This document shows positions 22,247 through 31,000 of a stretch of DNA of 47,065 nt, in pieces (positions within the stretch are counted from its first letter, which is position 1; each line of letters begins with the position of its first letter). The notes under the pieces are model-generated. The model was given only the letters and a program-made list of their open reading frames with translations, did not search any database and had not been told where the DNA came from. A program made the position numbers and the translations under genes. The DNA comes from a virus, in IMG/VR virus record IMGVR_UViG_3300008459_008730, positions 1-47,065 of that record. One strand, given 5' to 3'.

Positions 22247-23263
22247 TTAATCTTTCAACTTATACTGCAATAGTTTAGTAAAAGTTTCATTTAACCACAT
22301 CTGCGGATTGAGTAAAGTCTTTCCTAGCAAATCCTCTTTATACAAGTCTACAAACTTTTCAGGAGTATAGCTTATAGTCGGATTAGCAATAAGAAAATCT
22401 AATCTAGCTACATCTTCTTCCGGAATGTTAGGATTGTGTAAATCCATTAGTTGTTTATTAATCTGTAGCTGAGCTTTAAAGTTAATAATATCTACAAATT
22501 TTTTATCTTTTCCGTTACACTCCTGTAGTAGATCTTCTAGACTAACTTTCTTTTCGCTAGCTAGACTAGGAAACATTTTTAGCAGAGTCTTAATTTGAAT
22601 ACCTTTTACTCCAGGCACGTTATCCCCCTTATCCCCTACGATAACCTTATGGGTTAAAAAGTTATGTGGTGGTATACCATACTCCTTTAGAACCTGCTGA
22701 GGGCTATAGATAACCTTTTTAACAGGGGAATAAATACTGGTATTATTAGAAGTGAGTTGTAGATAGTCTTGATCGGTAGAAAGTATAACTACTTTTTCAG
22801 AAAATTTCTGTGCTAGGTAGCCAATAACATCGTCTGCTTCAATCTTATTAATAGCAATTAAGTCTACCGGTAAGCACTTAAGGTAGTCAATAAGTCGTAT
22901 GATTTGACTCGTTATTGACTCTGACTCTTCTTCTTGACTGTCGAATGCATCCCAGTTAGAGATTTTAGTAATATGGCGGTTAGCTTTGTAGTCAGGGTAC
23001 AGGTACCTTTTGTTGGTAGAACCTCCCTGTCCGTCAAAAACTAGTATTACTCTGGTGGGTTGAATCTGTCTAATTACAGCTCCTATAGATTTTAAAAATC
23101 CTCCTAATCCTCCAACATGATTGCCGACTGGATTAATATGATGAATAGCTACAAAGTTACGTAAGAAAGTATTAAGAGAATCTACAATTAAAACTTTACT
23201 ATTCCTGTGTAAATGTACTTCCGGCTCTTTCTCCATCTGCTCGAACATCTTTCTGTAGTCCAT
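22247..23263 (-). CDS. 5'-3' exonuclease / RNase H (FEN superfamily)
   Basis: A 338-aa flap-endonuclease-like protein, T4 RNase H type. Metal-binding acids are in VLIVDSLNTFLR (about 29), VILVFDGQGG (about 77), NKIEADDVIGYL (about 147) and STDQDYLQL (about 170); VIVGDKGDNVPGVKGI (about 215) is the helix-hairpin-helix. It removes RNA primers and flaps during lagging-strand synthesis. The first ATG lies 65 nt inside denV; the internal ATG at 23236 would shorten the overlap to 38 nt. Confidence 0.92.
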   Translation of the reverse strand: MDYRKMFEQMEKEPEVHLHRNSKVLIVDSLNTFLRNFVAIHHINPVGNHVGGLGGFLKSIGAVIRQIQPTRVILVFDGQGGSTNKRYLYPDYKANRHITKISNWDAFDSQEEESESITSQIIRLIDYLKCLPVDLIAINKIEADDVIGYLAQKFSEKVVILSTDQDYLQLTSNNTSIYSPVKKVIYSPQQVLKEYGIPPHNFLTHKVIVGDKGDNVPGVKGIQIKTLLKMFPSLASEKKVSLEDLLQECNGKDKKFVDIINFKAQLQINKQLMDLHNPNIPEEDVARLDFLIANPTISYTPEKFVDLYKEDLLGKTLLNPQMWLNETFTKLLQYKLKD

Positions 23264-23642
23264 TTTTCTTTTGTTTAGCGATAGGATTAGCCAACCTTTC
23301 AGCTATTCTTTCTCGAATTATTTCAATATCCTTGATAGTAGGAATGTATCCATTCATTAATTCCTGTGGAACTCCGTCCCAAGATACTAGATAGCTCTGC
23401 ACATTAAAGCCCCTGTTTAAACACTCGTTGTAAAGGCCAACGTACCTATCTCTTAAGTAGCCGAGCTTATCATAAAAGAAAGATACGTGACCTTTACCGA
23501 GAGTAAACTGTGTTGGTATGTTGTTAAGATTACACCTACCTTTTGCTACAACATTAGGAATACGTTTTAATTCCCTATGTTCAGCAATCAAATGCTTATT
23601 TGTTAATTCTATAGGAGGAATACCTACATTAATTCTTGTCAT
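23199..23642 (-). CDS. denV: Pyrimidine dimer DNA glycosylase (endonuclease V)
   Basis: A 147-aa protein matching T4 DenV over its length. It starts MTRIN with the catalytic Thr2 as N-terminal nucleophile after Met removal. HLIAEHREL contains the catalytic Glu (E24; E23 in T4). FTLGKGHVSFFYDKLGYLRDRY and NRGFNVQS follow as in T4. It incises DNA at UV-induced dimers, useful for a phage of sunlit habitats. A promoter overlaps its start region, and its 3' end overlaps the exonuclease gene. Confidence 0.93.
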   Translation of the reverse strand: MTRINVGIPPIELTNKHLIAEHRELKRIPNVVAKGRCNLNNIPTQFTLGKGHVSFFYDKLGYLRDRYVGLYNECLNRGFNVQSYLVSWDGVPQELMNGYIPTIKDIEIIRERIAERLANPIAKQKKNGLQKDVRADGERAGSTFTQE

Positions 23643-23655
23643 AACCTATTTTAGC

Positions 23656-23686
23656 TAAAGATAAGGTTATTCCTCTGATACGTCAA
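23656..23686 (-). promoter_or_regulatory. Bacteroidetes-type promoter before denV, within an inverted repeat
   Basis: TTG (23686-23684), 20 nt, TATCTTTA (23663-23656), 13 nt before the denV start. The -7 box lies inside the inverted repeat ATAACCT/AGGTTAT (23664-23670 with 23641-23647), a possible operator. The -33 box lies within the uvsX coding end. Confidence 0.55.
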
Positions 23687-24743
23687 AGATATCTTTATTA
23701 TCTTCGTCGGTTTCTATCACTACATCAAAATCTGTAGACCCTAAAGTCTTTAACCAGTCTTTTGAGTATTGCTTTTTGTAAGCATCAATAGCTTGTTTAG
23801 TATCATCGATAAAACCGTGAGCAGTCATAATGACCCTTCCGGTAGATGTTACATCATTAACGTGGTTTTTATCGCAACTAACCTTAGTTCGCTTTGCAAA
23901 CTCTACATCCTTACCGTTCTTAGTAGCTTTTATTTTATTAGTCCCGGAATTAGTTACATTACCGAACGTGATAATCAAAGAAGAATCAAAGTACATAGTG
24001 TCGCCGCCTTTATTTTTCATTTTAGGCTGCGCCATAATATTTTCTGCTTTAGCTACCCAGATTTTATTTACTGCAAGCATGGTATTAGTGTAGGGTTGAC
24101 TTTGCTTGCGGGATAGTACAATTTTCTGATTGATAAAGTTACCAAACTGCTGAGACATTGCACCTGCATTCCACTCGTTATTATTCTTATTAGACTCAAC
24201 AGATAACCTGCTAGGAATAGATCCTACAGAATCCCATAGAAGCAGTAGATCGTGTGGAAGCCTTCCGTTCTTTTGCTCATCAAGTAGATCAGCAATAAAA
24301 GCAGCAACGTCTTCAATGGTATTTAATCTCTCTCTATCAATGTATATAAAAAAACCTTTATAATCCGATACCACACCGTTACTGTCTGGTACGTCTTCAA
24401 ACTGTAGACCCATCTGCCGGGCATGTTCCCAGTTCCACTTCATCTCCGTAATAATAAAAACAGGTAAGATGCTCATTTTCTGGGCATTTACTGCTGCTTC
24501 TAGTAATGCGGTGGTTTTTCCTGTATCAGAATGACCTCTTAGTAAGGTAATATGTCCGATAGGAATACCTGGGATAGACAAGCAGTCTTGAAAAGCTTGT
24601 GATAAAGGAATCCACCTTTGTTCTTTCATTTTGATGGAAGTACTAGATAGATTTTTAGCTTGAATAAACTTCTCAAGGTCAAAAGAACCTTTCAAAGCAC
24701 CTGCAACACTTTCGTTAAGTGAAGCTTTATTTGCTTTCGACAT
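23667..24743 (-). CDS. uvsX: UvsX/RecA-like recombinase
   Basis: A 358-aa strand-exchange ATPase. Walker A is GHSDTGKTT (70-78), a variant of the RecA P-loop with Asp in place of Glu/Ser. VFIITEMKWNW (about 94) and LLLWDSVGSIP (about 166, Walker B) follow, with an acidic C-terminus (ETDEDNKDIFDVSEE). Size and layout match T4 UvsX (391 aa). It drives recombination-dependent replication and repair and is followed by denV and preceded by the gp32-like SSB gene, a T4-like functional group. Confidence 0.9.
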   Translation of the reverse strand: MSKANKASLNESVAGALKGSFDLEKFIQAKNLSSTSIKMKEQRWIPLSQAFQDCLSIPGIPIGHITLLRGHSDTGKTTALLEAAVNAQKMSILPVFIITEMKWNWEHARQMGLQFEDVPDSNGVVSDYKGFFIYIDRERLNTIEDVAAFIADLLDEQKNGRLPHDLLLLWDSVGSIPSRLSVESNKNNNEWNAGAMSQQFGNFINQKIVLSRKQSQPYTNTMLAVNKIWVAKAENIMAQPKMKNKGGDTMYFDSSLIITFGNVTNSGTNKIKATKNGKDVEFAKRTKVSCDKNHVNDVTSTGRVIMTAHGFIDDTKQAIDAYKKQYSKDWLKTLGSTDFDVVIETDEDNKDIFDVSEE

Positions 24744-24812
24744 ACTCTTATTTATTTTATTTGCAATTACCGATTATTTTTCTTAATTCACTGCTCTATA
24801 GGCAGTAAGCTA

Positions 24813-25613
24813 TTACTTGAAAAGCTCATCAAATTCGTCATCAATGCTTACTTTTGGTTTTGCATTGAGAGTAAAAGAAGCAGGCGGAACAGCGGGCTTA
24901 GGAGCTTCTGCCTCTGGTGCAGCTGCTTTCTCTGCAGTTTCTTCTGGATTTAACCAAGAGAACAATGATTCTTTCATTTCGTCGTAAGAGTACTTCTTAA
25001 AGATAGAAAATACTTCGGGTTGATTATTTAACCACTTTTCTACCTCTGCAGCATTGTCTGAAAGAGGAGTTGTTTTAGTACGTACGCGTACTTTGGACTG
25101 ATTAAAACTAGTTCCGTTACTTTCAGGACCTGTAGTTTCAATAGTAATATCACGACCCTGGATTACATCGGTATAATCACCAACATCTGGATCATCAGCA
25201 AGGCTGAGTAGTTCGGCATAAATTTGCTTACCGAATTCCCAGAGACGAACTCCTTTCTCTTCTTCCCCACGTACAATTACAGGAGCAAATACACGCATCT
25301 TTGGTTCAAGCTTACGTGACATCATCCAATTCTCCTTATCGCCCGTAGTAGCTAGTTGTTTAGCAAACTCTACAATAGGGTCTTTTTCGCCAAAATTTGC
25401 TAAAGAAATCATAGTACGGTTACCAATACCGTAGTGTACGAAAACTTCCTTAAAAGGATTTGACTTATCCCACATAGCAGGAACAATTCGTACAGAATGC
25501 TTTCCTACTGCTGGCTTCCAGAGAATAAGAGACATATCTCTTTTCTGTCCGCCCTGTTTTTGGTTTTGCAATGCGCTTAATTTAGACTTAATGGTGCTGA
25601 GATCCATTCCCAT
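24813..25613 (-). CDS. gp32-like single-stranded DNA-binding protein
   Basis: A 266-aa protein with T4 gp32-like organisation: a short basic N-terminal arm (STIKSKLSALQNQKQGGQKRD) for cooperativity, a central core with aromatic and basic residues (HSVRIVPAMWDKSNPFKEVFVHYGI, given here in part), and an Ala/Pro/Glu linker ending in the acidic tail DDEFDELF. The zinc-site cysteines of T4 gp32 are absent. It covers ssDNA at the fork and organises UvsX and polymerase through its tail. Confidence 0.85.
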   Translation of the reverse strand: MGMDLSTIKSKLSALQNQKQGGQKRDMSLILWKPAVGKHSVRIVPAMWDKSNPFKEVFVHYGIGNRTMISLANFGEKDPIVEFAKQLATTGDKENWMMSRKLEPKMRVFAPVIVRGEEEKGVRLWEFGKQIYAELLSLADDPDVGDYTDVIQGRDITIETTGPESNGTSFNQSKVRVRTKTTPLSDNAAEVEKWLNNQPEVFSIFKKYSYDEMKESLFSWLNPEETAEKAAAPEAEAPKPAVPPASFTLNAKPKVSIDDEFDELFK

Positions 25614-25678
25614 AACTTTTTTTTTAATTAAGAATTATTTGACTAAGGAAAAATAAAAAGAAATTTTCAATCTAGCAA

Positions 25679-26098
25679 CTAAATGTTGACTATTCTGTAA
25701 ATTTTTGTAGAAAGCTTCTTAAGCTCGTCTCCTTGTGATAGGAGTACAGTGTTTCTGTAGTTTTGCCATTCGACTTTAAACGTAGTATCGAGAATACCTT
25801 CGTTTAGAGATTTAATCAACAGATTAAGACTGTTAATTGTGTATAGAGTATTAGTCTCTTTCTTTCTATGCAAGAGTATCGTGTTAGGAAGCACTCTAGC
25901 ACTACTTCCTTGAAGCTCAATATTGTAAGTACATAAATATTCTTCAGAATCTTCCGATTCTAGTACAAAAATCTTACCGTACATGATAATGTACTCGGAT
26001 CTAATAGTAGTCAGGATATCTTCTAGCTTATCCTTAGTAGAAAAAGTACAAAATAACTTATTTTTCAACTGATCTTGTGTTAATTCAATATATTCCAT
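25679..26098 (-). CDS. Hypothetical protein, 139 aa
   Basis: No recognised family. An alpha/beta protein, slightly charged, starting MEYIELTQDQLKNKLFCTF and containing a repeated pattern of strand-forming stretches (YIIMYGKIFVLES, ARVLPNTILLHRK). It lies between the second polymerase-like gene (21 nt upstream) and the SSB gene, so a replication accessory role is plausible but unsupported. Confidence 0.6.
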   Translation of the reverse strand: MEYIELTQDQLKNKLFCTFSTKDKLEDILTTIRSEYIIMYGKIFVLESEDSEEYLCTYNIELQGSSARVLPNTILLHRKKETNTLYTINSLNLLIKSLNEGILDTTFKVEWQNYRNTVLLSQGDELKKLSTKIYRIVNI

Positions 26099-26119
26099 AA
26101 TAAATAGGATTAAACCCTT

Positions 26120-27415
26120 CTAAAAGTTGTAGTTATGACCTTTTTTTGCTTTTACTTTATAATTACCTATCTCAATGACGTTTTTAATTTCAGTTAGAAA
26201 CCCTTTTCCGTCCTCTGCTGAATAATCTATTAGAATAGAGTCGTAGACAACTAGTATTACTTTACTTTTCTTTCCTCTTAGTAATTCTTTTAGGTCTATC
26301 AGCTTTTTTACATTATTTACCGTCTCTAAACATTGAACATAGTAGTTAAAGAGTTTTTGAGGTGTGAAATCTCCTTTAAAAATCTTCCTACCGTTAGGTA
26401 AGGTTAACTTTCCTACACGTCTATACTCAACCCACATAGCCTCAACAAATTCAGCAATTTCTTTAAATAGTTCAATATGTTTATATTCCTCTTCTACTCC
26501 ATTATACAGTTGCCTAAAGGTAATTTTTTTAGACTCCTGGTATTCTTCCGGAGTTAATTCTTCTTTTTTAAAATACTCCTCACCTAAGAATACATGGATT
26601 GACTTATCTACAGGTATTTCTGTTCCTAACATGTTTGCAATTAACCTCAAATGATATCCATCGAAGTCAAATTCAACAAAAGCATCGTTTTCAGGAATAA
26701 AAGCTGTTCTGGAATTGTTATCTTTGTTAAAGGCTAGGAAGTTTATACCATTAAAAGCGTTAGTAGGCCTAGAAGTTATGTTATAAAGGTTATAGCTTGT
26801 GTATATCCTACTCTCTTTCATAGATCTACCCTTCCATACGGGTTCGAAGAACTTATCGAAAACCCGGGGATCTGTAAGCAGACCCTGTTCTTCTACCCAC
26901 CTATAGGCCTCTACATACTTTTCCTGCCATTCTACATTAGTTTCCTGTCCAATATAGGATTTTACTTTTTCAAACATACACTCACACCTCTCGTAATGTT
27001 TTGAAATAGGAATGAGAGTGTTAACCTCTACGTTATACTTAAACTTATTATAGAAATCAAAATGCAATGTAGTATAGCACTGTAAGTCCTTTAACTCGTT
27101 ATCATGATCAAGGATAGTAAAGTATACATCTACAGCTTGCGGCAGGTCGAGGTAATAGGAATGCCACTTCTTATCTAAGAGATAGACTTTTGGAATGTTT
27201 TGTAAAAAGGTTTGAATATCTTCTAACCTAAGAGAAAAGGCTTCTGAATGTTTAATTGGAAAAATATAGCCTTTCTGAAAATCGTTGTAATATAGTAGAC
27301 AAGGAGCAGTAAGCAGTGGATGAGATTCTTCAGATAGAGAAACAAGCTCAATGAAACACTTCTCCGGTTTCGGTAAACTCTCTAACTGCTCTTTTGTTTC
27401 TATCACGAAGTACAT
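26120..27415 (-). CDS. Divergent second family-A DNA polymerase-like protein
   Basis: A 431-aa protein. The N-terminal 130 residues suggest a decayed exonuclease-like domain. Then come degenerate but ordered PolI motifs: ITSRPTNAFNGINF (about 213, like TGRLSS..PNLQNIP), motif A FDFDGYHLRLIA (250-260), motif B SKKITFRQLYNG (295-306) and motif C VVYDSILID (389-397, where HDE becomes YDS). Both metal-binding Asp are kept. It could be a repair polymerase, a primase-like accessory, or inactive. It is separate from the 770-aa polymerase and has its own promoter. Confidence 0.75.
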   Translation of the reverse strand: MYFVIETKEQLESLPKPEKCFIELVSLSEESHPLLTAPCLLYYNDFQKGYIFPIKHSEAFSLRLEDIQTFLQNIPKVYLLDKKWHSYYLDLPQAVDVYFTILDHDNELKDLQCYTTLHFDFYNKFKYNVEVNTLIPISKHYERCECMFEKVKSYIGQETNVEWQEKYVEAYRWVEEQGLLTDPRVFDKFFEPVWKGRSMKESRIYTSYNLYNITSRPTNAFNGINFLAFNKDNNSRTAFIPENDAFVEFDFDGYHLRLIANMLGTEIPVDKSIHVFLGEEYFKKEELTPEEYQESKKITFRQLYNGVEEEYKHIELFKEIAEFVEAMWVEYRRVGKLTLPNGRKIFKGDFTPQKLFNYYVQCLETVNNVKKLIDLKELLRGKKSKVILVVYDSILIDYSAEDGKGFLTEIKNVIEIGNYKVKAKKGHNYNF

Positions 27416-27437
27416 AACTTTTATTTTTACCCTTACC

Positions 27438-27468
27438 TAAAGATAGATAGTCTACCTTTATATACCAA
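27438..27468 (-). promoter_or_regulatory. Bacteroidetes-type promoter before second polymerase-like gene
   Basis: TTG (27468-27466), 20 nt, TATCTTTA (27445-27438) followed by GG, 22 nt before the start. It marks the boundary between the tail genes upstream and the replication block downstream. Confidence 0.6.
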
Positions 27469-27470
27469 CT

Positions 27471-28097
27471 CTATGGTGTCACTCTAGCAAACTTAGTATA
27501 GTCTCCCCCTATGTAAGAAATAATTCCTTTAAAAGAAGCTTCCTTAGCTTCTGTAACTCTTTTATTAGTGTCTACAATACCTCCCTGTATCTGGTACTGA
27601 GATATTCTCTTATTGTTTAGAGGTCCGGTTAGTTGCCAAAACATACTAGTTACTTCATAAGCAAGAACAGTTTGTTCTGTAAGTCCGTTTTGTAAATTAG
27701 ACCAATCGTTTTCTGAAATTTCAAGTATGTAACCAGGGCCAGTTAATTGCTTGGCAAAATATCTAGTAAAATACCCTCTTGCATAATCTGATTCTAAAGG
27801 TATGGGATAGTACGGTACAAGTTGTCCGAGTTCGACACTAGTAGCTATTGTTGCTCCCTGTGTTGCAGATTGAATTGCTTCTGCACGTAGAGCAGGTCTA
27901 CGGGTAAGAACTTCTTCCTGTTCACTTTTAACGAGAAGTATATTGGTTCCTAGCAGAGGATTAACTCCTGTAAAAGCTTTTCCATCAAACGTCAAGTAAT
28001 ACCTTCCGCTATAAGGTTTTCCATCAGGCAGAAAAAAGTCTCCTCCTCGTGTGTAAAGGTTTGTTTTTATTCTAGTGGAAGGGTAATATTTAACCAT
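27471..28097 (-). CDS. Putative baseplate or tail structural protein, 208 aa
   Basis: The last gene of the tail block, 2 nt after the large hub-like gene. It opens with a compact aromatic segment (YTRGGDFFLPDGKPYSGRYYLTFDGKAFTG, residues about 15-44, quoted in pieces) like short beta-rich phage structural proteins, then a Thr/Gln-rich middle and C-terminal TKFARVTP. No enzyme motif. The structural role is inferred from position and composition. Confidence 0.65.
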   Translation of the reverse strand: MVKYYPSTRIKTNLYTRGGDFFLPDGKPYSGRYYLTFDGKAFTGVNPLLGTNILLVKSEQEEVLTRRPALRAEAIQSATQGATIATSVELGQLVPYYPIPLESDYARGYFTRYFAKQLTGPGYILEISENDWSNLQNGLTEQTVLAYEVTSMFWQLTGPLNNKRISQYQIQGGIVDTNKRVTEAKEASFKGIISYIGGDYTKFARVTP

Positions 28098-28099
28098 GA

Positions 28100-31000
28100 T
28101 TAAAACTGTAGATTATTAGATTCATAAATAGAAAAATGCATTGGATCTTTCGACTTAAACCAACTCACTCCGTACTTGTTTAAGATCAAGGCAACTCTTT
28201 CAAATCCTCTGTTAAAATCATTCTGAGGTAAGCTATTCCATGAAACGTCATACCCGTACACACTAGCATTAATGTCAATAGCAAAGCCCCAAGCATGAAA
28301 AGAGAGAGCTGTTCCGTTAGTTACGTTTCTAACAGCTAAACCTCCTGCTACGTCTACAATATACCTCTGAAGTCCTTGCTGACGCACTTCTGTAAAGGCA
28401 GGTACTAGTCTAGTAGCAAAGGCCGGACTTACCCTAACTGTAACGTCTCCTGTATTTGTTGGAATTGTTACATTTACTAACCTTGATAGATATGTTGGGT
28501 TTGGCTGTAACCAGTATCGGCTTCCTTCTATTCTAGCGATCTGGAAAGTACCGTCTGCTAACTGTACTGCAGGTAATACTCCACCTGTATATTGGTTAGC
28601 AAAAGCAATATCAGACTGCGATACAGGGTATCCATCCCCTATTACAAATCTTCCTTGATCTGTATCTAATTTTTTCTTTAATGCATTTTGTCTCTTGTTT
28701 ACTTCTGTAACAACTGATACGGTTGAGACATCTCTTAGCTTAATCATCTGACCTCTAATCTTAGTAAGCCATTGATTATTTACAATACTATGAGAGAGTC
28801 CTGCGACAATAAAGCCTACTTTCGGCCTACCCGGTTCTCCCCTTAACGAAAGAGGTAACCTATCTTCCGGAATCGTAAAAGCGTTTCCTATCAGTATACC
28901 TGCAATCCCGTCTATAGTGATTTCAAGATCAGCAGGAATAAACGGTGCAGCCGAAGTAACAGAGTCTTCTGATTTAGATTTAGAGATACATTCAATATAG
29001 TAATTCTTAGCTGCATCTACTTTATCGAAATCAAGATCAAAATTAGAATAAATACTCTCTACTAAAGCATTAAACTGTTCGGCTACTACCAAGTCGTTGT
29101 TCGTTTGGTCTGTAGATTTTTTCTCTACAGCCTTTGTAGCAGCATTACCGGAAACAGGATCTCCTGATCCTTCTGTGATATAGGGTTTAAACCTATCTTG
29201 ATAGGTAGCGTTTAAGTAGCTAAAGGAAGAGGGATCGGTAGCATTAATAGAACCTGTAGCTGCTTGTGCAGAGATAGCTACCATACTACCTAACTTAGTA
29301 GATACATTCGTTCTAAACTGAAAACTTCTAACTAAGCTCTGAAGACCGAAAACAGGTAATTCTCCTAGCCGTAGTTTACTTGTAGCGTTAACAGGAGTGT
29401 TTCTGTTTAGTATAGATACTTCACCAGCAGCACCCGGTACCCACTGATCGTCTTTTATCTGTACTGTATTCGAATCATCTCTATAGGCTACTCTAAATAA
29501 ATTTAAATTACCTAAACTCTTATTTACCTCTGTTAAAATAGCTTCAAGAAACGGCTGTAAGTTGACGGCATGGTCAGGACTTGAAGCAGTAAAACTATTT
29601 GCAACTTTCATTAAAAAGTCAACATTCAATAAGATGTTCATCGTTTTACCCTGGTATGGATTCCCTGCTAAGGTTTTAAACTCAGGTAATTGTCCGGATA
29701 ATTCATCTTCTTGCTTAGGTAAGAAAATTCCCTGTACAGCAGAAGAAACATTACTTGGAAAAATCTCTTTATAATCTTCGTTACTTCCTTGAAAAGGAAT
29801 TAAGCATATTCTGGGGTCTATAGATAAATGCTGCGGGGAGGTAAGACAAAAGTTTGTATCGGGATTAAAATCGATATAAACGTACGGAGTCTTATCTGAA
29901 CCTTGCGGTGAGTTGTTGGAACCTATCTTCTGTTTTGAATCGTAAATTAAACACATATTGTTTATAAACGCAAGAAGATACCCTAAACTAATGTATACCG
30001 GATACTCAATGTTCTCAGAAGTTTGATTACTTAGCTGATACTGTGTTAAGTATGCTCTACATAGCTTGTTAAAATCTACACTGCCTACTTGTCCAAATAG
30101 TTCCGGAGTACTTAAAGCATCGGCTAATAAATTACTATTAAATCCTTTTTGGGCATAAGAAGTTAGGTTGAAAGGAGTCGTTCTAAAAATTTCTACAGAC
30201 GGTACCGGATTAAATACATTTTTTAATACTCCATCTTGGTAGAAAGCTTTAGTAGCAGAGACTAGATCTACAACAATTGTCTTTTTTGTAGCATTTTCTG
30301 CTAAAGTTGCTTGATTTAGGGATAAAGTCTTGACATAAGCTAGCATAACATGAAGTGCTGACTCATATCCTGGTGCTGCATCTGTTTGAGTGGCAGTAGC
30401 AGTATTTTCAGCTGCAGAAGTATCTCCGAGATTAGGAGTTTGAGTAGCTCTTACAGCAGGTAAGCTCTTAGTAATAGGCGGAAGAACTTTTTCAATGAAA
30501 GCAGTATTATTAAAGGTAACGCTTATATTAGGAATAAAATCTCCTACCTTAATATCTAGCAAGTTACCCTGTACTACAATGTTAGATCTTTTATTCTTAA
30601 GATTAGGGTTAAGACCGTAATCTATTTTACCGAGAAGATCTTCATCTACGGTAGTATCAATCGTAGTAATACTTATTTTACGGCTACCTGAAAACCATTT
30701 CTGCAAAGCCTCTATTAGCTGTTGACGTGTAGGCCTGAATCCGGTAGACTCTGCTGAAGGAGGTTGGTAATTTAGTACGAGAAAAAAAGTTTTTAACTCT
30801 TCTACTCCTTGTGCATTTTTTACCCTAGTTACATACGATACTTTAAAAGCTATCCCAGAAGAAACAGGATCTACCAAGTTAATATTAGCTAAAACTCTAG
30901 TAAGTCCAGCTCCTAGTATGTTAGCTGCAGTAGAGAAAACAGGAAAAACCGGTTCATTCGGATCTACGTACAAATCACCAGACAGAAACCTATTTACGGT

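Noticed and set aside
23769-24116. Two plus-strand frames antisense to uvsX
   Set aside because: Overlap a certain gene, differ from its codon style, and resemble no known protein.
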